A stretch of DNA of 64,000 bases from Talaromyces rugulosus (lineage: Eukaryota; Ascomycota; Eurotiomycetes; Eurotiales; Trichocomaceae). A model generated the notes under the pieces. That model made no database searches. It saw only the letters and a program-made list of their open reading frames with translations, and was not told the DNA's origin. Positions 45,851-57,265 of this stretch are shown here, piece after piece (position 1 is the stretch's first letter; every line of letters starts with the position of its first letter). The translations under genes and the position numbers were made by a program. Location of the stretch: positions 124,001 to 188,000 of the forward strand of contig NC_049563.1 in NCBI RefSeq assembly GCF_013368755.1, given 5' to 3'.

Positions 45851-48414
45851 ATGAATGCACGGTCGCTCAGTACCACGCCGTCGGTAGGTAGCAATGGCAA
45901 TGGCAATGGCAGCGGCACTCTCAGTGGCGCCCCTCCGATCGGCGAGGCTCAACTCTCCCAGAAGCGCCGTCGTGACTACGCCCAACTAGAAGACGAGGAC
46001 GAAGACCCAGGGTCCCCGGCACGAGCTACTCTCCGGCTGCGCAGCTCGTTAGCACGCGATTCAACTACCTTTGCCAGCTTGGTGCCTCCGCCCACCAGGT
46101 CTCCGCGACTCGAATCGCTCGACGATCGCCCATTCGGCTCTCCCCTGCAGTCGCGACGGCACCGTGGAGACGAGAGCATCATCCTTGTTGGTTTTTATGG
46201 TGTCGGGAAACGAACTTTGGGGCTTATAGCGTCGGGGGCCCTTCAGAAAGAATTTGTCGACTACGAAGAGGTGTTCAAGGCGCACACGGGTCAATCGTCA
46301 ACGGAATACCTTGAGGCCCGTGGCTTTACTTCTTACCGCGCAGTCGAGGATGAGCTTACAGCCGAAGTTTGCCGCACAAAGCGGCAGGGATGCGTTCTTG
46401 TCGGGTTCTTCGTTATGCCGAGTAATCGCCAGCGCAAGTTGCTGGGGTCGCTGGCGGGCTCCAACCCGATAATACATATCCAGCGCGACTTGAACCATCG
46501 TTCCGACAAGGCTCACCCCAAGGATGGCCATCTCGACCAGACATATCGCATGAGTGACAAGCTGCATAGGAGGTTTGCTAGCTACGAGTTTTTCAACATC
46601 ACGCAACTAGCTACAGATGCCAAAGCACCTGGCCCGCTTAAGTTGAAAGGAACCGAAAGAGAGTTTATTCGCTTTCTACACCGAGTTCTGCCTCACCCCG
46701 AAACTCCATCCTATGCCGCTGACCTCTGGTCGAGGCCCTACACCTATGCCCTCCAGGTCCCTACATCATGGCTGAACGACCCGCGTGCTGACTTTACCGA
46801 GTTGGATTGCGGCGCCGACGCAGTATCGATAACTGTTGATGCTACCTCGGATGATCAAGAAAACTTGTACTTCCAGCTGTCACGACAAACAGCCCTAATA
46901 CGCAAACACTCTCACGTTCCAGTCATCATCGACCTGAAGGCACCGGTGACGATAAGCTCTGCAGGCTACGTGAATCTGTTAGAACTAGCTCTTCGCCAAG
47001 CACCAGACTTCATTGTAATATCCTTGGACGTCGATAATTCGTTGGTGGAAAGATTAGAACTAGCAAAAGGTCGCACCGGAATCGTAGGCAAGTGCCATAG
47101 GTCACTTCCCGTATCAGATAACTGGAATTCCAAGGAGTGGCATGATATCTACGAAAAGGCAGAGGCGCTGAAATGCAGTGCCGTGCGACTAACGGGAGAA
47201 GCACATTATTCTCATGACAGTCTCGAAAGTATCCGAGTCATGCTTGAGGCACGGAGATTGGGTGCTATACCTACTATTTGCTACAATTTTGGACAATATG
47301 GTCTATCATCTGTGTGCCTCAATTCCATCCTCTCTCCGGTAGTCTTGCCATCCAAGTCTGCGGATGGAGTTACACTCGTGGAAGCACAACGTGCTTTGTA
47401 CTCCTCCTTCATTCTGCCTCGAAAGCACTTTACTGTGTTTGGGCGGACAGTCTCGTATAGCTTGTCTCCTGCCATGCACAACGCTGGCTATGCGGCGTGC
47501 GGGATGCCACATACGTGCGATTTTGTGCAAAGTGACAATGTGACACAAATCCATGACCTGCTCAAACGCGAGGATCAAGGCGGGTTTGCGGTCTCTCTCC
47601 CATACAAGACTGAGATTGTACCAATGATGGACGAAATGAGTGAGGATGCCCGAATCATCGGCGCCGTCAACACCGTTGTCGTTGATCGGGTGACGACGCC
47701 CAATAGTCCACCACGAATATACCTCAAGGGCTTCAATACTGATCATATTGGATTTAGATCATGCATTGAACGTAACCTTTCGCCCGCCAATGCTATCCGC
47801 CCCCAAAGCAGTGCGCTCATAATTGGTGCCGGCGGAATGGCTCGCGCGGCCATTTATGCCTGTGTGCAAGCTGGCGTCAAGAACATTTGCATTTTCAACC
47901 GGACCACAGCAAATGCCCAAAGACTTGCAGATTACTTTACCGCCGCCTGCCCAGACACATCTCTTTATGTTCTCGATACTCTGGCAACCATATGGCCTAC
48001 ACATGTTGCCCAACCAACGATCATCATATCATGCATCCCGACCCATGAGTTTGCCGGAAATGACGCTCCTGATATTCTGATCCCCGAACATTGGCTAAAT
48101 AGCCCGACAGGTGGTGTTTTTGTCGAGGTGAGTGTGGTATGGCCCGGCCCTATTCGTTTTATACTAACACGCCACGTTTTCTTCAGTTTGCATACAAACC
48201 ACTAATTACCAAACTCGTTGGCTATATGCGACAACGCAGCTCTCAAGGGTGGATCGTCGTCGACGGATTAGATGTTCTCGTTGAAGAAGGCATTGCGCAG
48301 TTCGAAGTTTTGACTAAACGGCCTGCTCCATCCCATATCATACGACGAGCAGTGCGGGAACAATATGCAATTACTGTAGATGCATCATCTCGGAGAAGCG
48401 ATTTAACGGCTTGA
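45851..48414 (+). CDS. qutR: Quinate repressor, AROM-derived regulator
   Basis: Two exons (intron 48128-48186) give 834 residues. After a disordered N-terminus come three domains homologous to the C-terminal half of the pentafunctional AROM protein: shikimate-kinase-like (ILVGFYGVGKRTLG), type I dehydroquinase-like (VPVIIDLKAPVTIS) and shikimate-dehydrogenase-like (FTVFGRTVSYSLSPAMHN, ALIIGAGGMARAAIYA). This order is specific to QutR/QA-1S, a signalling repressor that senses pathway metabolites and inhibits QutA. The P-loop reads GVGKRT rather than GxGKS/T, in line with loss of kinase activity. The first ATG of the frame at 45851 is used. Confidence 0.92.
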
Positions 48415-48871
48415 AATGATACCTTTCCGCCTGGCTTCTTTTCCTTTTCTCCTTTTTTTTTTGGATCGGATTATTGCGTTTTGGCAACTGGTATTCCGGA
48501 GTTCTGTGCGAGTTTTCTTCGTTCTGCTTGGGCATACTATACCGGTCGGTGTGTTGGTAATTAGACATTCGAGTGGCGCAATAAATCATCCCTACTTTCT
48601 GGAAAAACTACTATTTAATAGAAATGCCCCGTAGCCGCCATTGATGTTATCGCAACGACCCTCTTCCGAAACGGTGGTGCTGCTATCCGTCGGCAAAGTC
48701 TTTCGCCGTCCGGAACTACTCTTTTCGGCACCAATCCGAAGGCCTCGGAGACATAGCCGAGATACAAGACATGTCGATAGCCTGATGCGTATGTATATGA
48801 ACCAAACCAATATAAAACCTCCAGGAAAGAAAGAAAAACACCTTACAAAGCGAAAGGAAAATCCTACTATC
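48415..48871. other. Spacer between qutR and qutE
   Basis: Holds the 3' flank of qutR and the promoter of qutE. Pyrimidine-rich stretches near 48430-48460. No gene is supported. Confidence 0.35.
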
Positions 48872-49330
48872 ATGCCTTCCATCCTCCTCATTAATGGCCC
48901 TAATCTAAATCTTCTCGGCCTGCGAGAGCCGCAAATCTACGGATCCGCTACTCTGCAAGACGTTGAAAACACCTGTCGCGAACTCGCCACTCAGCATGGA
49001 GTACAGCTAGAAAATTTTCAGAGCAACCATGAAGGCCAGCTGATTGACCGGATCCACGAGGCTCGCACCAAGGTTGACATCATCATCATCAACCCAGCTG
49101 GGTTCACACATACCAGTGTTGCGCTCCGCGATGCTCTTTTGGGCGTGGCAATCCCCTTTATTGAAGTGCACATCTCGAATATTCACACCAGAGAGAGCTG
49201 GCGACACCATAGTTACTTCTCAGACAAGGCGGCTGCCTGCATCATCGGACTAGGGACGTTTGGCTATGAAGCTGCCGTACAGCATGCAGTGCGGAATTTG
49301 CTACCCAAAGCTGCTCAATCCAGCTTATAA
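48872..49330 (+). CDS. qutE: Catabolic type II 3-dehydroquinase
   Basis: An intronless 152-residue protein. All active-site elements are seen: [17 protein letters not shown] (with Tyr23), [16 protein letters not shown] (Asn74, His80), [17 protein letters not shown] (His100 and the Arg near 111). Type II dehydroquinases are dodecamers of about 150 residues; the length matches. It converts 3-dehydroquinate to 3-dehydroshikimate in the catabolic route, distinct from the type I domain of AROM. Same strand as qutR, end of the cluster. Confidence 0.95.
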   Translation: MPSILLINGPNLNLLGLREPQIYGSATLQDVENTCRELATQHGVQLENFQSNHEGQLIDRIHEARTKVDIIIINPAGFTHTSVALRDALLGVAIPFIEVHISNIHTRESWRHHSYFSDKAAACIIGLGTFGYEAAVQHAVRNLLPKAAQSSL

Positions 49331-49805
49331 GGCGTTGAAAAATATTTGCATGTTTAGTCCATGTTATTAATTGGTGGTGTACAAGTAACGCAATAGCGAC
49401 ATCGAGCTGGAAACATGGCGACGTCATAATCTGGTATCCACAGTTAACTGAATATTATAGACAGAGCAATAACAGCTACGAGAGAAGTCTTTCGTAAGGC
49501 AAAAATACCTCGACCTCGTCTTTATGTAATGCTTAATGAATATCGGAATCAGAAGAATTACAACAGAAGGACCATAAAGTGTTCATCCCATTCATAATAT
49601 GCTGAGGCATGACTGAGAGATGCTCTGGTTAGATTGATACAAGACTTGGCATCGCCCGTCGCCATCACAATTTCCCAGAGGAACCCCGCATCAACGTTCT
49701 AGTAATTTTTTTTTTTTAGCACCGTCTAAAAACGACTTTTTTTTGGTCGTGTGTCCATGATATCATGTGCTTCCAATAGCTTTGAGCAGCCTGGGTCGGG
49801 TTCGT
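49331..49805. other. Tail-to-tail spacer
   Basis: Convergent 3' flanks of qutE and the ABM-type gene. T-rich tracts near 49700-49745. No gene is supported. Confidence 0.4.
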
Positions 49806-50253
49806 TCAACGTTGACGGTCTTGGAATCCGAGCACGACTTGTCCATGCTTGAATTCGGCCGGTTCTTCCAACAGAGGATTGATTTTTTTGGCCATTTCTA
49901 CCAATAGTGGAGAGCCGTGAACGCGCTCCATGGCCTCCTCGTTAGAGAACCTTTTGTTAAAGAGCTTGTCAGCGCCAATACCTGTCATTTGGAGAGCCGA
50001 ACAACCATACTTTTCAACCAAGACCACATGGTCTAGCCCATCCGCTGTCTTTGTATGAATGGCGTAGATGTGCCAAACGTGGGGGTCGGTTTTCTCGAGT
50101 TTCATAATAACAGGGTTCACGGCCTCAAAAAACTGAAACGTTGTTCGTCAGAAAAATGGCCGTTATAGCAGAAAAGTGTCTTCAAACCTCCTGTAATTTG
50201 TCCGGCTGGAGAGTAAACGACTCCATGACGTGGACAAACTCGCTGGACGACAT
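49806..50253 (-). CDS. Small ABM-type dimeric alpha/beta-barrel protein
   Basis: Two exons (intron 50133-50187) give 130 residues starting MSSSEFVHVMESF. The sequence FTLQPDKLQEFFEAVNPVI, then VWHIYAIHTKTADGLDHVVLVEKYG and FSNEEAMERVHGSPLLVEM follows the beta-alpha-beta-beta-alpha-beta plan of antibiotic-biosynthesis-monooxygenase (ABM) and related domains. Such proteins include cofactor-free monooxygenases and many of unknown function. The position next to qutE suggests but does not show a link to aromatic metabolism. Confidence 0.75.
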
Positions 50254-51365
50254 CTTGTCGAGGAATGAGTGTGTGTTCAAATGAGCGTGATTGTGGGCGC
50301 AGTGTGCCTGGTCGAGTCAGGGTAAGCGAGAGGAGAAACAAAGAGGCGTGTTTTTGTTGCCATGGGTTGCCCGCCTCAGGCCATATTGTGTCACGTGCGG
50401 CACAAAGAAGCCCTGAGTTTCTTCACGCAAAGGGCATTCATTCTGAAGAGTTATTAGCCGCTGCAGATAGTCTGATATTGGTTTGATGGGAGATTTACCC
50501 TGGAAACATCAACGGTTATTTCACTGCTCCCATAATAGCGGTCGTAAGTATCAAATATTTCGCCCTGAGAATCTTTAGAAGTGAGTAATTGCACAAAATT
50601 GAATTGCAATAAAAGACAATCACTGATATAAATATAGGAACATGTCAGACTTAACTTTCTGCTTGAAGCTAGTATTGAAGACCTTCACAACCGATGATAG
50701 TCCACATGTGGTCCTTATCCATGATAGAAAACTAACCTCCCTGTGTTGTCACAGGAAGCAATCTTGCGAATTAACCAAAAAAATTTCAGATTTTATACTT
50801 GACCGATTCACTGAAAGAGCGTTATTATCTAGTATCCAGGTTGTGATCAGCAACAGGTTTCAGGTGCCAGTCGAGACACACCAATACATGCTCGACCCAC
50901 TCGTTACTTGAAAGAATGTGAATTTATTTGTTATACAATTTGCTGACTGAACCGAGGTGGTTAATCAATATTATTAGGGTTGACCATCCCCATTGCTACC
51001 AGTATTCAAAATACGCTGTTAGTAATTACGAGCCTGCAAAATATCAAAGTGACCCGTAATGATCTGTCAGGCTCCTTCCTCACAGGCTCACACTAGTATC
51101 GGCGCTAGTCCTAATACAGCTCGTATCGCTAGAAAGGGTAAAAGAGTATCACTATACACAGTAAACCTAGTCGAGCAGTCCACATTTCCCTAAAGAGACC
51201 CATATAGGGACGGCGAATTCTTGTTTTTACGGTGATACCGGAGATATCGGAGAGACGGAAATGCCAGGTGAAAGCATGTTCACATATAAAAGAGGCGGGT
51301 ATTCTCATAACTACTTCGACTTGAATTGACATACCACCCTCAAGGACAGTTTGTTATTGTACGCC
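50254..51365. other. Intergenic, 1.1 kb
   Basis: No supported gene. ORFs at 50642-50911 and elsewhere lack motifs. Includes the promoter of the downstream MDR gene. Confidence 0.4.
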
Positions 51366-52403
51366 ATGTCTCCTACCAACCGTGCCTCCTGGCTCACTAC
51401 CAAACAGTGCCCAGTCAATGTTGTCGATTCTGCTCCTTACACTTCTCCCATTGCCAACGAACTGGTGATCCGAACAAAGGCCATAGCCTTAAACCCAGCC
51501 GACGTCGTTGTCCAGCAACTGGGAGTACTATTGACTCAGTACCCTGCCATTCTAGGCTGCGATGTTGCTGGTGAGGTAGTAGAGGTCGACCCTTCCCTTT
51601 CAGATACGTTTAAAGTGGGTGATCGTGTTACTGGCTCTGCTGCTTGTGTGCACCTGCGCGATGGAAACTACTGCTACTCCGGGTTTCAGGAATACGTCGT
51701 TCTGAAAATGCCTTTCATTGGAAAGATACCCGAAGGTGTTAGATACGAAGAGGCTGCAGTGCTGCCGCTAGGAATAAATACCGCTGCTAGCTGTCTATTC
51801 TCCGACAAGACGTTAGATCTGAATCTTCCTTCCAACGAAGGCAAAACGCTGGAAAAGAAACAGACGGTACTGATCTGGGGTGCCAGTAGTAGCGTTGGCT
51901 CTTGTGGTGTGCAGCTGGCTACCCACGCCGGATACGAAGTTGTCGGTGTGGCGAGCGCAAAGAATCATGAGATGGTCAAGCACCTCGGAGCCCGCGTTTG
52001 TTTTGATCAGAATGACCCCACAGTCGTGGATAGCATTGTCAAATATCTACAGGACAAGGATGTCGTGGGAGCATTCAGCTCTGTCAGCAGCGAGGCCGCC
52101 TTGGATTCCTTGTGTGAGATTCTCGATCGAAATGGTGGGATAAAAGTAGTAGCTTCAGTGGTACCTGGCGCAGAACAAAAGGCATCTAGGCAAGTGACAA
52201 TCAGGACGAATTTCACCACGGACATCGAAAAGAATTCTTTCACGCGCCCTGTGTGGAAGTGGCTCAATAGAGTCATGGATGAATCCAAAATCAAGTATCT
52301 TCCACAGCCGGAAATCGTTGGATATGGGCTGGAAGATGTACAGAAGGGCGTTGATTTGTTGGCAAAGGGAGTGAGTGCCAAGAAGTTGGTTATATCGATG
52401 TAA
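51366..52403 (+). CDS. MDR oxidoreductase (trans-enoyl-reductase/ToxD-like)
   Basis: An intronless 345-residue protein. It lacks the catalytic zinc Cys cluster and has the quinone-oxidoreductase/ToxD layout: AIALNPADVVVQQ, YPAILGCDVAGEVVEV, GDRVTG, then the cofactor loop VLIWGASSSVGSCGVQLA. YEEAAVLPLGINTAASCLF is typical of fungal stand-alone enoyl reductases. NADPH use is likely. It lies upstream of and convergent with a Zn2Cys6 regulator that is divergent from another MDR gene, so the three may form a small group. ATG at 51366 is the first that fits the family start. Confidence 0.85.
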   Translation: MSPTNRASWLTTKQCPVNVVDSAPYTSPIANELVIRTKAIALNPADVVVQQLGVLLTQYPAILGCDVAGEVVEVDPSLSDTFKVGDRVTGSAACVHLRDGNYCYSGFQEYVVLKMPFIGKIPEGVRYEEAAVLPLGINTAASCLFSDKTLDLNLPSNEGKTLEKKQTVLIWGASSSVGSCGVQLATHAGYEVVGVASAKNHEMVKHLGARVCFDQNDPTVVDSIVKYLQDKDVVGAFSSVSSEAALDSLCEILDRNGGIKVVASVVPGAEQKASRQVTIRTNFTTDIEKNSFTRPVWKWLNRVMDESKIKYLPQPEIVGYGLEDVQKGVDLLAKGVSAKKLVISM

Positions 52404-52500
52404 TTAATTTCGTTCGCCATTTCTTGCCGGGAATAAGATTGATGCCCTGTTTATTAAATTGGAGAGCTTGAATTATGTACACACGGCCTTATGCTATTTG

Positions 52501-54116
52501 TTAGAACACACAATTACTTCGGTACATCCTTTTAGACTGTAACAGGGGCTCCAAGCAAAGTGACAACGTTTGATTACCAGTGTAATCCATCCACTCTTGT
52601 AGCCACTTTATTGTAGCTTGAAGATTGTAGTAACAGGTGATAGGCATGATTTTCTTTGTAATCCTGAATTTCATAACGTCCGAAACCATCTCACAGGCAG
52701 TGCCAAGAGCGGCTTGGGATATTGTCCTTGCTTGGTGGTCCCTCTCGTCGTTGCCGGTTGGAAGAATGCCGAGAGTAGTTCGATGTAGTAAAAAGAGGCA
52801 CCTAATAGTTTCGCACGTCAGTATTTGTCCAGAATATTTCCCCTCGTTGCCTCAAACCTGATACTAAGAGCCACCGGGGCACAGAAGGTGTTCTGCCTCT
52901 TGCTGCTTTCAAACATCATGTCGCCTAAAAAGGTGCGAAGCTTGACGTCGAGGCTTGCAAGCTCCGACAATGCACTTTCCTTGTTTGTTTCAGAGACAGA
53001 CTGTGTGGTACGTAAAATTAGATCAAGGAAAGAGATGACTTGTGCCCGACATTCAAAAACATCGTCATCTTTTGGGCTGACATTCGATGATGCTGGTGAT
53101 ATTGGTGGTTGTGATTCAGGATAATACTTTAATCCTAGTTGCAGGGGAAGCCAAGACCGCATACCGGGACACTCTGTTCGTGGAGGTGATTTGATGAGGT
53201 CTAATTCGATTAGGATGAGCCTGTTCAACAATTAACTGCCGTGTAAATAGATTTCTATAGCACGTTCATACCTCTCGAATATTGCGATCGCCGAAGTAAG
53301 GTTTCGTCTTGCAATCTCTGTCTGCTGGGTGTCAAAGCATTCTACTGGGCTTTGTGACGTTTTTAGTGTCGCTTTTTTAACCCCAAGAATTTCTGCCAAC
53401 AGATGACAGGTGTTTATAGTGACGTGGGCCGCTTGTGGACGGGCGCAAGAATATTCGCAGACGGCGATGAGAAATGCCGCCTGGATGAGAGGAAGTGAGT
53501 TGGATACCGTAGCGTGAGCTTGGGCGAAGAGCGATTTCGTCGTTGCATAGAGCCAATCACGAGTCACAGATGACAGCTGCAGTGGTCGGTCTAGACAGGG
53601 TAGGGCTGTGATGAGGCACATTGCTAGCAGGAGAATGGAATAGTCGACTGGCGGCACATCGCTTGCTCGCGAGCTTTGCGATAACGCATCCTTGAAGAGC
53701 TCCGGGGAAATTACCGGGCATGCTTGTTGGAATGTTTCAAAGTAGTACTCGATAACATCTTCCAGAGTCCGGCCGGTAAGCTTGAAAATGCTCAGCACTT
53801 GCTGATTGACAGATCTGTGGATATCTGTGGAGCCTTGCAGAGTAACCTCAGGTACGGGGATAGCAGAAGCAATACATGGCGCTGAGGCAGAAGCAGACCA
53901 AGGAGGCGAAGGAGGTTGGAGGGCTACAAAGTTTCGTCCGGGGTTGTACTTCCGTTGGCCCTTCTTACCGAGAGCCGTAATATCGTATATACACTGCAGA
54001 TTGCGAGCTGCACAGAAGCTGCACGCTGGCAGAGCCTTGTTGCACGCCCTTTTTCGCACGTTGCAGGCGTGGCAGACGAACTTGGCGCGGGGGGTCTTCG
54101 GGCGTGTTTCGGCCAT
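52501..54116 (-). CDS. Zn2Cys6 transcription factor
   Basis: Three exons (introns 53221-53271 and 52802-52857) give 502 residues. The zinc cluster near the N-terminus reads CHACNVRKRACNKALPACSF, then CAARNLQC, giving CX2CX6CX6CX2CX6C. A Pro/Ser/Ala-rich linker and a fungal_trans region with LEDVIEYYFETFQQACPVI and VTINTCHLLAEILGV follow. The start is the ATG directly before the cluster (MAETRPKTPRAKFVC). Intron 2 restores the frame to a hydrophobic C-terminal helix region. It lies between two MDR oxidoreductases, one convergent and one divergent; pathway control of these is possible. No inducer can be named. Confidence 0.83.
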
Positions 54117-54734
54117 CCTGATAGTAAATCCGAATGTCGGATAGATCAAATACCTGTTTCGCGGCTGATCCGCTACAACAGTGTAGATGCAGACATAAAG
54201 TTGACCAGGGAGAAACAAAAGTAGAAGATCACGATGGTATAATCAGAAGGATCACATCTTTCGGCCGCCGCTAGCTGTTTCCGGCTACGCGTACTGTAGA
54301 ACTGAATTACCACTACACCAAAAAGGGTCCCCGACGGAGATCTTTTATTTGGTAGTAATAATATCCAGTTTGACACGTACTGATGATGATCATGGGACTT
54401 AGTCCGTTGGCCGGTGTTGGCTGGAACACTATACAAATCATCAACCCTTGCTATGTCGGCCGACGCCAACGCCATGGGGATGCGATCAATTGTCGTATAT
54501 CGGATTTACGGTCGATGTATTCCGTGTGATCCGGGTCGGAGATGGAATCCTCTTTCGGTCGTTCAGTATATATCTCCGGTAAAAGTGTCTCTCTCTATTG
54601 CACAAAAAATACATAAACGGTAGAACCTGCTTCGACTCAGGTATCTAGATGGATGTCAACTCAAACGACAACAATAAAAACGCCACAAACACATATCACG
54701 AAAAATACTTGAGTTTTTCAGCACGAGGGACACT
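54117..54734. other. Divergent promoter, regulator and MDR 2
   Basis: No gene is supported. TCGGCCGA occurs at 54456-54463 and CGG triplets are scattered, suitable for a zinc-cluster factor. Confidence 0.4.
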
Positions 54735-55868
54735 ATGCCCTCGAAAATAAATTTAAATATGGCAGCTAAATCAGGAGAAACAACTGCACAACTGCAATGT
54801 GTGCAGAAGGGCGGTCCTCTCCAGGTCGTACAAGTGCCTAAGCCCAGCGTGAAGCCGGACCAGGTACTCATCCGCCAGGCTTTTGTCGGTCTGAACGGTT
54901 TGGACTGGAAGCAACGCGACTCCGGAATGTTCATTTCTCGTTGGCCACACGTTCTTGGTGTCGAAGGCGCTGGCGTGATTGAGGTCGTCGGTTCAGACGT
55001 CAAGCATCTTCAACCTGGCGACGAGGTGATGGCGTGGGAGGTCGGAATGGCACACGGCGAGGAATGGGGCGGTGCTTACCAGGAGCATCTCGTCATGCCG
55101 GTACGCTATGTTACTAAGAAGCCCAACAATATCAGCCTCGAACAGGCCGCCTCGCTGCCGTAAGTACTTGGATCACACCTTCTACCATCAATGTGGCACC
55201 TACTGACTACGAAATGCACGCACAGAGTTTGCTATATAACGGCTATCTGTGCTATCTACTGTCTTGGTTTAAACCTTCCAGTTGCATATCTGCAAGGGAA
55301 ATCAGAATCCAAACACGCTCCCTCGTCTGTTCTCATCTTGGGTGGCAGTTCGTCAATTGGCGCCAACGCGATCCAACTTCTTCGACTAGCATACCCATCC
55401 ATGCCCATATTTGCAACCAGTTCTCCTCATAATCAGGCCCAACTGATCTCTCTGGGTGCGACGCAAGTATTTAACTACCGCAGCCCAGGATTGGTGTCGT
55501 CAATCAAGGCTGCATCGCCGGACGCTGCCGGTGTCGACATGATCATCGATTGTCTGGCTGCCGGCGCAACGCAAAGTGATATTTGCGATTCATTCGACCC
55601 TAAAGGATCTAAAAGATACTCTTCTGTTATGTCTGGAATCACAGTTCCGGTTCCAGATGGGGTCACAAAATTCGAGGTCAATGGGATGATCCTCCTGGAG
55701 ATTGAGGGTGGAGAGCGGGTTATTCCAGCACTGACGGACTTGATCGAGGGCGGCAAATACCAGGTGCCGTTGCCAGTAAGTATAGTGGGAAATTCTTTGT
55801 CAGAAATTTCCGATGTCATGGACAAGGTTAAGACCGTCAGTGGAACAAAATTGGTTGTGAAATTGTAG
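54735..55868 (+). CDS. MDR oxidoreductase (quinone-oxidoreductase-like)
   Basis: Two exons (intron 55160-55225) give 355 residues. Motifs: FVGLNGLDWKQRDSG, WPHVLGVEGAGVIEVVG, GDEVMAWEVG, LEQAASLPVCYITAIC at the splice junction and VLILGGSSSIGANAIQLL for NADPH. No structural-zinc Cys cluster is seen. Fungal members of this zinc-independent group often reduce alkenals, quinones or polyketide intermediates. It is divergent from the Zn2Cys6 regulator. Confidence 0.85.
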
Positions 55869-56151
55869 CGCGATCCAGAATCAACAAGTATCCATCGCGT
55901 TGAAAAATCTCGGCACATGTGCTATAAGAAGATCAATTATTGTTTATTTTCCCTGATATGTTACTGCTGTCTCTATGAAGTATCAGGGCTTCAATTTATA
56001 TACGGTCAACGTCTCCGTTCGGAGTGACCATCGATGACGTCATATTTTAATATTTCACTTTAATATATATAGTGAACAACTATTTCTAAACCGTGCGATT
56101 ACTTTTACAGATTTCAGCCGAAGACAAGAATCGGTCGAATTGAAAAAAAAA

Positions 56152-56971
56152 ATGTCGCCCAGGTCTGAGAGTGTTACATCACGCGCCCCAACAAAGTCTT
56201 TAGACATACATTCCGAGAGTGATAGAGGCCAAAGGCAAGATGAAGAGATTGAAGAGGAAGTATTCGGACGGTCGGAAGATGATATTGGGACACCAGATAC
56301 ATCGTCCACCTCAAATAAAGAGAGACAGCGTGGGCTATATGCTGCCGGTAGAGGCGGTTATAACGCGCTGAAAATGTTCAATGGCCAGGTATACTCAGGC
56401 ATGACGGTGGGTTCCTCACATGAATGGGACTACGACCAAGGACTGTGGAAGGAAACCAAGATTGAACCCGACTTGTGGAAAATTGACTACCAAGCGACGA
56501 AGCGGCGTGCTAGAAAGGCACCGAAAGGAAGTGGTGTACCTGTTGGTGCACAATATCATTGGTACATTATCGCTCACCAGGTAAGTGAGTGTTATCAGTT
56601 TATATTTGATGAAGATATCACTCACCGGAATTTTTGTTTCGGAGCCGCAGTATGTGGAAAAGACAGATGAGAATACTTACGAGACCCATCTTCTTGGTTC
56701 CAAATACAAGCTAGCACACAAGTCCGCATCTGAAACGTCGTGGTCTATCCCCACTGTTAAAGGTCAAAGAGAACAGGAAATTAACCTTCTTGAAGATGCC
56801 AAAAGACGAATTCAAAACCTCCCGCCGGTCTTGGCGAGTGAGAAGGTGAAAGAGAGAAAAAAGGAAAAAGGGCAACAAACACTAGACAAATTGTTCACTA
56901 AAAGGAAAGGTGCATGTAGTGATGAAGGTCACCAGATAAATAAAATAGCCAAGCTTAGACATGATAAATGA
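56152..56971 (+). CDS. Conserved fungal protein, charged, with PIP-box-like motif
   Basis: Two exons (intron 56581-56650) give 249 residues. I do not recognise a named domain. The N-terminal third is acidic and Ser-rich (ERQRGLYAAGRGGYNALKM follows). A central compact region has SHEWDYDQGLWKETKIEPD, RARKAPKGSGVPVGAQYHWY and AHQYVEKTDENTYET. The last third is Lys-rich and ends with QQTLDKLF (56873-56896), close to the PCNA-interacting PIP box (QxxLxxFF) with Leu for the first aromatic, followed by basic residues as in true PIP boxes. No signal peptide. A nuclear, DNA-replication/repair-associated protein is a guess from that motif alone. Confidence 0.72.
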
Positions 56972-57265
56972 CTATCGACTAGTTGATCATCAAGTGAGGT
57001 CTGAACCAGCATAGGTTTCTAGTAGCTCGATATTATATGCTATCTTGAACATGTTGGTAATGATCCGACAAAGAAATGATAAATTTTGAGGTTATACTAC
57101 TAGAAAAGCTTTTTTAAAAATAGAACGGTAGAATAAAGCGAATTATCAAGGTTGTAATTGTGATATTGGATGTGCAATATATGTACGTACAGTCTGAAAA
57201 TTCAATAATAGACCTGAACCCTCCAGAGGTCCATAATCGCCCTCGTGGCATAAGTATTTAAAACA

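Noticed and set aside
47306..47746. 146-codon minus-strand ORF within qutR
   Set aside because: Antisense shadow of the shikimate-dehydrogenase-like domain.
50642..50911. 89-codon ORF upstream of the MDR gene
   Set aside because: No recognisable motif and low coding quality.
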